Shown: positions 10,644 through 25,770, counted from the stretch's first letter. The stretch is 64,000 nucleotides of DNA from Sphagnum compactum (GCA_965153455.1 OZ234493.1:36446213-36510212), one strand, 5' to 3'. The notes: generated from the sequence alone by a model not told the origin. Made by a program: numbers and translations.

Positions 10644-13600
10644 TTATCCAAAGGTTGCAGAGGGTTTGATGTATCCACCTTTGTAGTACACATCACTACA
10701 AATAAGGATGTAGCCATCATCATATCTGAGATCTGCATTCTGGAGGTCAATTGCAGGAACCACAGGCAGAGGAAATCCCCTCTTCAGGCTATGATTCAAT
10801 ATTGGTATAATCACCTTTGAGACTACCATACGCACTGTTGGCTGCACAGGGAAAACACCCAAGTCAATGACCATCACTTGAGGGGTTTTTTTCTCTTTCC
10901 AACTTCTGGCTAGTTCATGTCACAGATATTATGACATTGCTGACAAAACTAATTTTGATTGACAAAACATTCAGATAAGACTGGCAGGCCCTTATTAAGC
11001 AATCACAGAAGTTATCTGTTAGTTCCAAGTTCAATACAACTATGAATTCTAAGCACAATTCCACAGATACACTAGTCCCTTGATTTGGGTATGTTGAACA
11101 AGAATTTTTAGCAGACGAGAGCTGTAATATCACTTTTCACTGAACAGAAGGCCTCTCATCACATGTAAGAAAAGACATGCATTCAGAAAGCCATTAGTAC
11201 CTGCATAAGTTGGACAGGGAATTTGCCAATTTGACTCCATTTGAGCTGGAGGGTGACTGCATCCAGTGTGACTTCTGCTGTGATGTTGTTCCCATCAAGT
11301 CCGGCTAATGCATCCATTGACAAAGTCTGTCACAAAACACCCACCATATTTCAGCAACTACACTACAACACACATACAAAGATGATAGACACCATGCTTT
11401 CTAACAGTAAAGGAAGACCATTAACTACAACCATGCCAATGGCCATATACTCCATACTCAATTAGCACCTTCTTTGGACAAAATGCCATATCCTGCATTA
11501 GACAGCCACTTACTAAGCATCACATTTTGCAGCCTATAAAGTAGGCATTAACGGCACAAATTCTCCTAACAATGTGAGAGTTTTTCCTTGTTCTTAGAAT
11601 TTCACATAAAGAATCTCTCATTGCTCTGGGATTACAAATGTCCAAATGGCCATTACATTGGATAGAGCAATTGTTTCTCCATGGTTAGTAATCAGTAGCC
11701 ACAAGCATCCCCTAAGAGTTGAAAATTATTCACAGTAATGGTCCTGCTGCTCACACAACCAGTAATGGCATAAGCCAATTACAATACCAGGGTAGATGTT
11801 CAAGCTTGCAGCAATGGAGCAAGGGTTATCACTACCAATACAAACTGAATTCAGTCATAGATCATGAACAGAATCTTAATACCCCAGGGAACAACATAGC
11901 AAACCAATACAATGAGAGGAACACCCACCATGGATAAGCAGGCTACAGGCACAAAATCAGTGTTGGTCTTGACAAGAACTGTCATTTCAGCGGCAGCCAA
12001 TGCCTTTGCTCCATTTCTTGTAAGCTCAACTTGAGGTGCAGCAGAGACAGAGAAGTTAAGTGCCATGTCCTGGTTTGGATACTTTCTGTAAAGCTGTGGT
12101 ATAAGCCATTTCCAGAAAGCAGTGTTCAATAGCCAGTCTTGAGGCAACTCATCCACCAACAACTCCAAGGACCTTGCCTGGGAAAAACTAACACTGTCAA
12201 AATCAAAACCAGTGAAAAGAACAGGGTGGAAAAATAGAACCTTGTTGAATCATAGGAATTCAGAGAACATCCTTCACTTTTTTCTTTTCGAAGCCATTGT
12301 TTGACCAAGTAGAATTTGATAACCTAATGGGCAACCCTGGGAGCTTAGCGGATTTGAGGAGAATAACAATGAAAAGAGATTGAAAAGATGCATCCCATTG
12401 GATAGGCAGAACAACAGAGGAAAGGATTCTTAGGTGTTCATACTGCATACAGGTGAAGGCAAAATCAGTGGAGGGCCAAGGGAAACCTAAGTCAAGGGCA
12501 AGGGAGAAAGCAGAAATCCAAGGGTAAGCACATTATTAGCTCCAAAAAAAGAGGAATGTACCTCATAATAGACTTTGGCCGCTGAATTGATGACATAATC
12601 ACAAAGAGCAATGGTGATCATCTTCATCGATTCACTACAGAAAAGCCCTGGGGGTAAGGAATGGTCAGCCCGTGGGGGAACAGTCGATTTCTTCACAGAT
12701 ACAAATTCACCCTTTGCACCCACGCTCAAAAAGGTGGGACTCACAAAAGGGTCCTCCACAACCGTGACATCAATGGCAGATATGTCATCAATTGGAAGAT
12801 GTCGTGGAAGTTTCAAAAGAAATGTGTCCAACTTGGCAGCTCCTGAGACAATTGTTGATGAGATGGCTGACTCAATTGCTACCCGTATTTTGTGGTCAAA
12901 TGCATAGACAAACCTGGTTCAGATTGCCAAGGCAACAGGTGAGAAACAAAATGAAGAATATCTGACAAGCATTCTGACTACATATGAGGATTAGCTTAAG
13001 TGATCAATTCTAATCTCATAGGTTTATATCTGTCTGACATCAATCAGTTGCAACACACAGCACACACGATATCAATCGAATTTGAAATGGTCAGTGGAAT
13101 AAAAAACAAATGAGGTCAACCCTCTGATTCTGAACTGGGAAAGCCATCTTAAATCTACTATTACCATGTAGATCAACAGGCAGCTGGAAATTAAGCCAAC
13201 ATAGCCAATTAAATGTGTGCTACCATGGCCAAGAAAGTGATTGGTTACCACTGGTAAAGCCAGGAAGCACCACCATATAACTGGATGTCCAGATACTCAA
13301 TATGGGTCCCACGTTCCACAACTATTAACCGCAAAGTTCCATTATGTGCTTGCAATGTGAAAGTCACATGAGCTTGCATGCCTATCACCTGGAAATTCAT
13401 CACAAACTTCAATGACCCAAGTTTTCTTTCCAGGTGGTGATTCAGGTGAATTAATCCCATGAAATTACAATCTGAGCAAGTTAGGAGTGTTGCAATTCAT
13501 CCTATTCTGTGATAGTTTTCTTTGCTGATATAAGAACCAAATCATTACATTCCATGCAATTACTACATCAGCAAGTTAGGGGTACAGTACATAGTCCTGG

Positions 13601-16091
13601 AATGCAAATTTGTGCAAGTCAACCCATCTGTGCAAGTAGCACAGATCAAATGCAAATTTCTTGCATCTGATTACTTCCTCACACTTGCCATGTCTATCAT
13701 GGGTATTCAGTTAAAAGGTCATATCTTCCATACCAAACAACTACTTCGATCTCATCATGAACCAGAGGAGTAATCCTCACAATGGTTTATTCACAGTGCA
13801 TGGAATTGAGGCTTGGTTTGAGGAAATAATATAACAATGCAATTGCAGAGAAACTCCACAACAATACTTTGAAGGTAACTGTTCTGCCAGTTCCAGCAAA
13901 ACCAAACTAACATGACAAGAATTAGTGCAGTCATAACCTTATGAGTGTTACTCACAAAGTGTCAAACCATCACCTTCATCATGAATAACATGAAGAGCCA
14001 CCATGACTTCCCAGTGAGTTGATCAGCTCCTGACAGTGGACACAATAAGTCAACTAAAATCTGCCCCGATTTTCAGGCAACTCATTATACAAAAATTCAG
14101 TGTCCTGAGTTCCTGTCACATTTCTGGAAGCAATGGTAATACTTAGTCACAATGTTAGCTGGCATGCAAGAGTCTTGGTTGAGGAAGCAAGCAGACTACA
14201 GCAACCAACCAAGCTAAGAAACCTGAATGTAATCAAGGACACTAGTGCACTAAATTATAAACCCTATAAAATTTTGGATGTGCTTGTTTTGATTGGAAAG
14301 CCTCAGGCCATCATACTTTAGCAGGTTGATAAACCATAATACATGATCAGCTCCTCTGATACAGCTCAATCCACATGATACAAATTAATCTTGCATAGAA
14401 AGGCTGCTCACTAGCAGTAAACACAGATCTTAGTAAACACATAGTCATGATGTCATGACCTTGCAAGTGCCACTCACAAAGTATCAGACTGTCACCTTCA
14501 TCATCAATGTTTCTGACTAACTGTTAGTACCCCCCACAAATTCCAGCTCCTGACAATGGGTTTAGATATGAGTATAATCATCTGCTAAAAACAGAAAATT
14601 ATATAAAATCTTTGTCCTGAGTTTCTCTTGCATATCCAGAAGCAATTGCAAGACGCAGTCATGATGCTGGCTAGCACTGAAGAGACATAACTTATACAAA
14701 AATTAAAATAGTGTCCTCTTTCAAGCTCCAACAAGCTTATGAGAGTAACCTTCATTTTATTTTAGATGGCCAATAAGCAAGGATCTAAACCCAAGACATA
14801 ATTAACATCAGTAACAGTAAACACACTGCAAAAAACTTTTTGGGCAAGGACCAAGCACTTCATTCAATGCCATACTGAACACAAATGCAAGTCCGTTAGC
14901 CACCATCTATGAGAATGATTTGATTGAATACAACTGCACAATTTGGCCTTCTTGCCTGTAATGACAGACATGGAACAAACTTAGCCATAGATATAACTCA
15001 ATCAAGGAAACAGGGAGGGGCCAAAAGCTGACCTCTATATCAGCCCATCCTGCATCACTTATAGGAAGTGGAATATAACTGGACACATATTTGTATTCCC
15101 AATGAAGGTGAATCTTTGTCTTGATATCCTCAGCAATCACTGTGATTCCAGTCTTTCCCAAATCAACATCAGAGTGAGAAAAATTTGCACCTGGTAACTC
15201 AATATGAGTAATAGCAGTGTCAACTCGACCAATTGGGCACACCACTTGTGAATGTATGTCAGGTAATGAAAGTGGTGTAATCTCTGTCAGTATTTCATTC
15301 ACCAGGACTTCTTTCACATAAGTGATACCTGCCTCAGAAAGGGTTACCAAAATTCCTGCTCCCTCACTGTTGTTGGTGAGGTACTTTAGAGTATTATAAG
15401 AATTCAGCTCTGGAAATTTTTCCAGCTTCAAATCTGAATCAACCCTCCATAACTGCAATGTTTCACAATGTCACATATCACAAAATAGAAAAGAAGAAAG
15501 AAAGTGGAGATAGGACCTTACCATTGCTAAGTAAACAGTGATGTGGCCAGAATGGCTGCATTGGATTGCATCTAATCACCTTGATATGGGATTCTGTAAC
15601 CTTAACCATAAAGATCTCAAATGCAAAGTTCCCTCATGCAGCAAAATTTCATGCAACTGACACTAGTGCAACTTTAAAATATGGAAACTGTTGACTGATG
15701 CAGTGACAATGTGAACAAATACAGAAGCACCATCAAAGACTTTCAGAACTTCAACTGTGGATAGAAAATATTTGAAGGGTACCTCTTCCTGTTCTTCAGT
15801 AGATTTCAGTTTCTTCTCAGCTTGCAAAAGCCTTCTTGAAACCCCAGAATGCTCATTTCTGAGTCGCTGATCTAAAACCATTGGAAAATGACTTTGTGGA
15901 GGTTTATCCGAGACCCTGATTAATTGTCCATGTTCCTTGCCTGCTTCCATAAGCTTGAGCACTCTGTGATTGTGATTCTCTGCTACTGTACTTGTTCCGG
16001 ATGTGTTTACCCTGTCTACTGTACCCAGAAATAATAAGCTTGAAAAAAGAAGAAGACACACAGTGGCAGCTACTCCAACAGACTCGCCCAT
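10644..16091 (-). CDS. BPI/LBP family lipid-binding protein, seven exons, ~597 aa
   Basis: Plant member of the bactericidal/permeability-increasing and LPS-binding protein family (compare Arabidopsis LBR-type proteins), an elongated two-domain secreted protein that binds lipid. Exons on the minus strand: 16091-15783, 15452-15033, 13388-13249, 12913-12562, 12177-11929, 11326-11201, 10841-10644. All junctions are GT-AG and phases agree, giving 1,794 nt including TAA. Family blocks seen: GITYVKEVLVNEI, LYGGASWLYQ, LDTFLLKLPRHLPIDD, WLIPQLYRKYPNQDM, LQLKWSQIGKF and KRGFPLPVVPAIDLQNADL. Exon 1 holds a signal peptide (MGESVGVAATVCLLLFSSLL) and then ~75 hydrophilic residues outside the BPI fold, making this protein about 100 aa longer than the usual ~490. 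An acceptor-like TTTGCAG just before the ATG suggests a 5' UTR intron. An extra exon between exons 1 and 2 cannot be excluded. Confidence 0.93.
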
Positions 16092-16282
16092 TTCCTCTCT
16101 GCAAATCGAGCAATTAGACAACAGTTGGCTTTCCAAGCACCATACAAATGTATGACCTAGAGACAGCTGCAGCAGTGGGCACTGTTCAAGGAAGACATAA
16201 TAACTCCATATACATGGCTTGATTCGCACATGTGGAAAACCACAAGCTGACCATCAAAAGCAGATAAAATGCAACCTGCAAA
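16092..16282 (-). promoter_or_regulatory. 5' leader / probable 5' UTR intron acceptor of the BPI/LBP-like gene
   Basis: The minus strand reads CGATTTGCAG directly followed by AGAGGAAATGGGC, placing a good 3' splice site 7 nt before the start codon at 16091. If used, the leader exon and promoter lie further right, perhaps in the GA/GAGC-rich sequence at 17.5-17.9 kb. The frame is open upstream of the ATG but contains no earlier in-frame ATG. Confidence 0.45.
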
Positions 16283-17090
16283 ACAAACTACATATATCTG
16301 AGTAAACTGATATTCAACAACATGAGGAGATTGCAATTAGGTCTAGGATTAGTGATGAATCACAGAACTCAAGGTGACTAACCAAGGTGTCTTAAGGGTT
16401 TAGGGTTTAGGGTCTTAATGTCTTAACCATCACAGACCACTGTGCTAAGAAGATCATCACCATGGGATCAAGTCTTCTGAATCTTGTGAGCCATGTAACT
16501 AACTCAAGGACCTACACTTGGAAACAATTAGGCCAAGCAAAAAACCTTCTGTCATTCTGCAAAGTCATACAATCTGATACTTCTGCTGGACACAAAGAAC
16601 TCTGCCATGAGAATGCTGTAATTGGCTGTACCATGTGGCCCCTATTCTCAAGCCCTGTTTGCAACCTGACAAGTATAAGCAGATCTTCAAGATGGTCTGA
16701 CTAGATTTTCTTCCAAGCAGAACAAATTACACATATCAACTGAGTACACTGATGTTCAACAACATGAGGAGACTGCATGAGGAGATAATTAGGACCATAT
16801 TCACAGACCAGTACTCCCCTGAGAAGAGTCACCATGGGGATCAAGTCTTCAGAATCTTGTGAGCTGCCATGTAACTAAATGAAGAAGAGAGTCTACACTT
16901 GGAAAACCAAGGTCAAGCAAAAAAAACTTTCTCTGATTCTGCAAGTCATGCGATCTGATATTCTGGTGGACAATGCAAAGAAACTATGACATGAGAATGC
17001 TGTCAATATTGGCTGCACTTGCAGGCCTCTATCTTAAGCCCTGTTCGTCAGAAGCTGCCAAATTTTAAGGAGATTTTCAAGGTGATCTCT
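16283..17090. repeat. ~400 bp tandem duplication upstream of the BPI/LBP-like gene
   Basis: Unit 1 (about 16283-16704) and unit 2 (about 16724-17090) share an ordered series of blocks: TTCAACAACATGAGGAGA, ACCATGGG-GATCAAGTCTTC, GAATCTTGTGAGC, CATGTAACTAA, CTACACTTGGAAA, CAAGCAAAAAA, CAATCTGATA/CGATCTGATA, CATGAGAATGCTGT and AAGCCCTGTT. Unit 1 carries an extra segment with a short GGGTTTAGGGTTTAGGG run at about 16397-16413. No protein is implied. It probably lies in a 5' UTR intron or the promoter. Confidence 0.85.
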
Positions 17091-17483
17091 GATTGCATTT
17101 GCCAATGGCTGCACAGGTGCAGGCACTAGGCGTTCACGCAAACCATGACTAGCCCAGAAGAACCTCGGAATACATGAGCTTACAACCTACATAGCTTTGG
17201 AGAATCGTGATGTCTTGCGAACATGAACGCCAAATTCCACAATATTCTAGAGTGCATCCAACCTCTCAGGATTCACAAGGAGCTGCTTAACCAAAAAAGA
17301 AAAGATCGAAATCTAACAAAGAGTTTCCAAACTAGTTGTATATTGCAGCTGGTATCTAAAGCCGCTGTGTGCCAAAGGTTTCTCCCGCCGCTCTGCAGCT
17401 AAAAAGCTCTGGGAAATTATAAACCAAATCTGCATTTCCTTTCCTTTTCGTTTCTACAGCTAGGAGAAAAACAGCAGTAGCAA

Positions 17484-17522
17484 GAGCATCTCCACCTGCG
17501 CACAGTATGCGATCCTGAAAAA
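17484..17522. repeat. Solo terminus of the GAGCATCTCCA element family
   Basis: GAGCATCTCCACCTGCGCAC followed by AGTATGCGATCCTG matches the left end of the element at 20880. A matching opposite end was not found nearby, so this is a fragment or solo end. Confidence 0.55.
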
Positions 17523-17624
17523 ATGCACAGATTTCAGAGCCCTGGAGGAGCCCTGGAATAGTCTAATAAACACAAGTATCTCAATATCAAGCTTAGACAA
17601 TGCGATTGACGGACGTACCAGAGA

Positions 17625-17677
17625 CAACTCCTCCTCCTCCCTCCTCCTCCTCCTCCGATGATGATGATGATAATGAT
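17625..17677. repeat. (CTC)n followed by (GAT)n microsatellite
   Basis: CTC triplets from about 17627 to 17656 run into GAT triplets to about 17677. Acidic or glycine-rich frames read here are products of the repeat. Confidence 0.85.
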
Positions 17678-17881
17678 GAGCGAATATTGAAGCTTCCGTC
17701 TGGAGAATGCAAATCTGGAAAAACTCCTGCATACACAACACATGAATTCCAAATTTTCGCCTCCGAGAAGAATCGGATTAAAGGAATCATGAAATGACGT
17801 GAGAACTTGAGAAGCCTCTGGTACAGTAAGCCTGCAAACACACAAAATTTGGTGCGAAGGATTTCCAGACTGCTGCGTCAG

Positions 17882-17908
17882 AGAGCGAGCGAGCGAGCGA
17901 GCGAGAGA
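17882..17908. repeat. (GAGC)n microsatellite
   Basis: About six GAGC units. A related GAGAGA/GCGAGCGAGC tract lies in the leader of the proteasome gene at 25859-25885, so such purine-rich tracts may mark 5' leaders in this genome. Confidence 0.85.
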
Positions 17909-17953
17909 AACGTGACACAAACAACGCGCATGCAAAAGCTGAGTGGGAAGTGC

Positions 17954-18296
17954 TTTATTTACATTAAAAAGAATCTTAAGGCAAAAGTAGAAGAATTATG
18001 GAAACTCAAATATTTCACCACGCAAATATTATAATCTTCAAAAAATTCCTCTTAAAAAGAAATCAAAATCCTTCAAGATGTTATAACTCTATTATAACTA
18101 ATCTCAAGTTTCAACACAAGCCCAAAATATCATTCTTTTGAAAATCCTCATATAAAAAAAAAATAGACCTATTATTATTATTATTTATTACCTAGGGGCC
18201 TATAAAAATCCCTTAAGCTACTATACTCTATAATGAATCTGAACACAATTTCCTTAAGGGCCTTGGTAGTAGTAGGCAAGACCAACAAAACTAAAA
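17954..18296 (+). mobile_element. Dispersed ~340 bp repeat family 2, copy 2
   Basis: Plus-strand copy with the same block order as 31618-31985 and the reverse complement of 7968-8310: AAGGCAAAAG, AACTCAAATATTTCACCA, CAACACAAGCCCAAAATATC, (ATT)n at about 18172-18188, CCTAGGGGCCTATAAAAATC, TATACTCTATAATGAATC and AAGGGCCTTGGTAG. Confidence 0.85.
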
Positions 18297-18579
18297 GAAT
18301 CCATTAAATAAAAACTGACATGCCTTTTTTTTTTTTAAACCAAAAAAATAGGGAATTAAAGAGCTATCAATAATGGCCTTCAAGTGTAACACCCAACAAC
18401 AACAAACAATCAATCTTGGTTATAAGTCATTTAAGAAGGTGATTGAAAATGCAAAGGTTTTGTAAACTAGTGATTAGCTTGGAGCTAAAACTTTGTTACA
18501 ACTTTTTAAAAACTATTGCATGAGCTAGCAAATAAACTTCTTGTATCACTTATGTACTACAAAATGTGGGTGCAGTTCG

Positions 18580-18763
18580 CTAGTCCCTGTTCATTAGACC
18601 AATGAATTCATTATTTCTTCATTGCTCCTTGTTCATTACAACAACCAATGAATTCACTCAAAATCATCCACTAGTCCCTGTTCATTAGACCAGTGAATTC
18701 ATTATTTCTTCATTGCTCCTTGTTCACTACAACAACCACAGTGAATTCACTCAAAATCATCCA
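18580..18763 (+). repeat. Tandem repeat, two 91-93 bp units
   Basis: CTAGTCCCTGTTCATTAGAC starts units at 18580 and 18671. Both units continue through TTCATTATTTCTTCATTGCT and end in TCACTCAAAATCATCCA. Divergence is only a few bases. Confidence 0.92.
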
Positions 18764-20500
18764 GTGAAATCACTTGGCATACAGAGTCACCTTTTGTTGT
18801 AGTGTGTCTTATGTTTTTTCCTCCCACAATTACTTGGTTTTGTCTTGAACTTTTAATGTTGTTGTTGATGGAATTACTTTAGTTGACAAGCACCTTGATT
18901 TTGCAACTGAACATTAAAATTATCGCTAATGTTGCTGGATTTTTTAATTTGGGGAAAAATAATTTTATCAATGGTTTGAAAAAAAAAAGGGGGAGGGTGG
19001 TAATTGTGGGTGCAACTTCAAGTGTGACCAAGGTTATGTAAGAAATCCACCTTGATAAAACATGTGAAGTTCTTTGACTATTTTGGTATTGTATTTGCAT
19101 CATGTGAATGATGTGTTTAAGAACGAGGAATCTGTTTTCATTACTAGAATACCATTTTTCATTGACACATTGCATGTTGAAATGTCATCAACCACACACC
19201 ATTTACAAGGACATTGACATTCTTGAAGTACTATATGATTTCAACCTTTTTTATTTCATGCATTTTCATTTATCATAGTTTTTCAACTTTTTCCAACATT
19301 GCCTAGTGTTTATGTTCACAAGACTATGACCAACACCATCTTATGTTAGTGTTAGTTCCCTTTATATCAAGGAAATGTCCTTGTTGATTGGGAAGTGATT
19401 GGTTTTTAAAAATAAGGGGAAGATGTTCAACATAAAAGATGTTATTTTCAAAGATGGATCTCATAATTTGTCAATTGTGGTGTCTTAGTACTCTTCCAAT
19501 GATGCTTGATGTAATGGCATCAAATTTTGGGATACAATAAACAATCCTAACTTATCTACCTCGTGCATACACTTTGATTTCATTATTTTTTAATGTTTGG
19601 TAGTCCAACATTGACAGATAAAAAAAGAGGTGAAATTAAAGCATATGCACTAGGTCTACCATATCATCTTTTGTTTGATACCAATTTCATCAACTTCTCC
19701 ATTCAAAACAAGGTGGATTTGTTACGTAACATTTTTTTTTTATATATCCATTTATTCTCTTTCACTTGAATTGGCTTTCATTACATCTATATTGGAAACA
19801 TTTATTGATGAATTTTGTATTTGGAATGCAAGCTTGATATGCATTGAGACTCAAGAGGTGAAGTCTTTTTACCATTGGTTTGACCTATTATTTTGGGGAA
19901 AAGAAATCACCATTTTGGAGAATATTTTTTAAATGAAAATTTTGTCACAAATTTTTTCTTTTGGAACAAAAGAATTCCCACATTTACAAATTTACAAAAT
20001 GAAAGGATTTTTTAATTCATTTTTTTTACCTTTCATATTTTGAATATCACCAAATTTGACTAATATACTTATGGATGATCACCAATTGAATAAAAAAACA
20101 TTGGTTCAAATGTAACCACACTACTTTGCTCATCTTTTTTTTTTCTCTTTTAATTTCTTGATTTCTTTGTTTTCATTTTTCTTGCAATATGCTACAATTG
20201 CAAAATTTGACAATTGATGGGGCTTTGTAAAAGTTTAGCAAAGGTTATTTAACCATTGTTCATATGTACTTTACCTCTATTTGCTATGTGCAAGCCTTTG
20301 CTCACTTTTGCAATGCTAACAAGAGGATTGAAGGTATTTTTCATAAGAGGGAGGGTTGAGGGTTGAAGATGTTAACATTGCCTTAAAGTAAAAGTGTTTG
20401 TTATTAGGCCCCTTTCTCAGGCTCATCTATCTATGAAAGAAGGTAGTTTGTTTTGTTTTGTAGTTATAAGATCCATTGAACAGGGATGCTTTAGATCGTG
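18764..20500. other. AT-rich spacer, no gene recognised
   Basis: No open frame here shows a domain or splice-linked coding pattern that I can support. Confidence 0.6.
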
Positions 20501-20503
20501 TTC

Positions 20504-20785
20504 CTGGTGTCTTTGGAAAGCTCTTGATGAGGAGGGGTGCATGCGCTTGGTTCCATGACGTCTGGACTTGCGATGCAAAAGTTCTTGAATGTTGAATGAT
20601 TTTTTCACTGAAAATTAAATTAAATTAATTTTCAGAGGAATTGGAATGTGCCTTTGGTGTTATTGGAAAGATCTTGATGAGCAGGATTTAATGGAATTTA
20701 TTTGGTAAGGTTTGGATTCAGAATGAGGGAGATATTGATTTTTAAGTGATTTCTGCCGCTGAAAACCAAATAAATTCCAAAAAAC
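20504..20785 (+). repeat. Two tandem copies of a ~150 bp TTGGAAAG-TCTTGATGA module
   Basis: CTGGTGTCTTTGGAAAGCTC at 20504 and TTGGTGTTATTGGAAAGATC at 20654 each continue into TTGATGA. Each is followed by a variable stretch and then a block on CACTGAAAATTAAATTAA or GCCGCTGAAAACCAAAT. Related single modules are at 679-702 and 60288-60400. The dispersed, partly tandem pattern suggests a piece of a larger repetitive element; I do not know its family name. Confidence 0.65.
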
Positions 20786-20879
20786 GAGGTATTGGAAGGA
20801 AAAATCAGTTGAGGATGTGGTAACCCTTGGGCCAACATCACAGGCCACACTAGTTAATATGGCGAAATGAGCTTCTTTA

Positions 20880-21290
20880 GAGCATCTCCACTGGTGCTCA
20901 GTATGTGACTCCAGACAATAAAATTGGAAAAATGTAAAAACAGTAAAACCAGACAGTAAAAAGTAAAAATGTGCCAGTCTAGCTCAGGAAATTGGTTTTT
21001 CTGCACCAAATCTGTGCAGCTTGCCGTGGCTGGCGCAACACAGTTGGGCACCTCCAAAAAAGAGTGTAATAAATTGGACCTGACTGTGGCTCAGTATTTC
21101 TGATTGGTCGATCGTAATGATTGGTCCAGGCCGTTTGCTATTAGTAGTTCCCACGTATATGCAGTTCCAGTTACAGTGTTATTGGTGGGGTTGCCAAAAA
21201 AAAAAGCTAAACTTAGACATTTAATTTTATTATCCAGCGTGACATACTGAGCACCAGCTTACAGAGTAGAGCATATTGGTGGAGATGCTC
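20880..21290. mobile_element. MITE-like TIR element, TA flanks, ~410 bp
   Basis: The left end is GAGCATCTCCACTGGTGCTC, then AGTATGTGACTCCAGACAATAAAATT. The right end, read inverted, is GAGCATCTCCACC, an extra ~22 bp, then GCTGGTGCTCAGTATGTCAC and GGATAATAAAATT. TA dinucleotides flank both ends (20878-20879 and 21291-21292). The long imperfect TIRs, TA target and absence of coding capacity fit a MITE; a Mariner/Stowaway-like origin is inferred only from the TA. Confidence 0.8.
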
Positions 21291-21292
21291 TA

Positions 21293-21577
21293 TGTTGCTC
21301 CACCCACACCAGCAAACACCCCTTTTCATTAAATCCTGCTGCTCTCCGGTATTGATGGTCCATTTTGCATGCAATGGTTGTTTTAGCCCCTTTAAAAGCT
21401 TTTTTCTACTATGGATTTGGACAGTGATTATTACTCATCCAGATGTAAAGACATAAATGGTCTTTGAATGTTTACAGGGACTTTTATGACATTCATGGGT
21501 GGGGACAGTAATCGTTAAACAGTATTCTATTCTAAAATAGAGGAGTTGTTTGCTGGTGTGGGGTGGAGATGCTCTTA
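21293..21577. mobile_element. Second MITE-like element abutting the first, ~280 bp
   Basis: The left end reads GCTCCACCCACACCAGCAAA then CACCCC. The right end, inverted, reads GAGCATCTCCACCCCACACC then AGCAAACAACTCC. It shares the GAGCATCTCCA terminus with its neighbour but not its interior, and begins directly after the neighbour's TA flank. Confidence 0.75.
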
Positions 21578-21675
21578 ACAATTGTGCAGGCGGCCACCTT
21601 TTGCCCTCCTCCCACCTTCCCTCATGCTCCCCACTAGGGGTACCTGCCATAAATAAGCCCATAGAGTAGGCCACC

Positions 21676-21747
21676 CAGGGCAGATTCTGGTTCCCAGATC
21701 ACCAACGGCCTTGCCCTGGGACTTGCTGGGAGCTGGAATCCGCCCTG
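21676..21747. repeat. Inverted repeat, 22 bp arms (18/22)
   Basis: Arms 21676-21697 (starting CAGGGCAGATTC) and 21726-21747 (ending AATCCGCCCTG) are imperfect reverse complements separated by 28 nt. The local GC content is much higher than in the surroundings. Confidence 0.75.
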
Positions 21748-21997
21748 GGCAGGCCACTCTCTAGTACATACAGGTTTGCAGTTTGCACCCAGGATAGTTA
21801 TGTGTAGTGCGAAGCCCCAGGGGTGTTGGCATTCTCAAAATAAGAGACTTAAGCCAAGGTGGTAGCCAAGTCCAGCCCTGCATTTACCGAAAGCTAAGCT
21901 CAACACCTTGGAAATATAACCCACACATGAGTTTAGAGCTTACTTCTATGAGTAGGTTATATTCCCAAGATTCCTTCTGCAGGGAATGAATCTATCA

Positions 21998-22145
21998 CCT
22001 ACTTATAGGTGTAAGATCCATCACACTCCTTTATAACCCTCATCTTTTCCAAAAATTTCCTACCATATCCTAAAGTTGCTAGAAAAGAGGAGGGTTCTCG
22101 CACCTATTCCTTAAGAGCAGGAGGGATCTTACAGCTACAAGTAGG
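21998..22145. mobile_element. Small inverted-repeat element, ~148 bp, 22 bp arms (20/22)
   Basis: CCTACTTATAGGTGTAAGAT at 21998 and its near-exact reverse complement ending at 22145 enclose about 104 nt. It is probably a short MITE or its terminal hairpin. No coding capacity. Confidence 0.65.
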
Positions 22146-22159
22146 CTTAAGACCCGCCC

Positions 22160-22648
22160 CTCCCCCCTCCCCCACTCAACTGCCAATTCTGCTTCTCATC
22201 TTTCCTTGTGCTGGCATTTTCCACAATGTAGAAACTCATATTTGGTTAGGTTGGTGCCCATGTTTCCTTCCCACAGGGAGCCTAGAACCATGCAACAAGC
22301 ATGGGAAATCCAACTGCAGACAGATTCGCTGAACTTCTCCTAAACTAAGGAGGTTTGATTGCTGCAAAATTCAATCATGTCCATCAAGGCAGACAATCGC
22401 AACAAGTTTAAAACAAAAGCAGCAAAACAGCAGCTTTGGAAGTTTCTCAAATATAAAAGCAGACAGGGGAGAGTTGCTCCATAGAGTATTAACCCACTGT
22501 CAACAATTGCTCATGATTGGGTGCAAAAAATATCACTAAGTAACTGCAAATTAGCAACTCGATGCAATAACAATTTAGAATGACACATATACTGTGTCTT
22601 GGAGACTTGCAACTTGACCTCCAGGGAAGTGGTGAATGATACACATTT
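22160..22648. other. 3' flank of the proteasome alpha5 gene
   Basis: Expected to hold the 3' UTR on the minus strand. No separate gene is seen. Confidence 0.55.

Positions 22649-25770
<3,122 letters not shown>

Noticed and set aside
17460-17935. Minus-strand frames with Gly- and Arg-rich runs, and a plus-strand Asp-rich frame
   Set aside because: Both come from the CTC/GAT microsatellites; no domain and no splice support.
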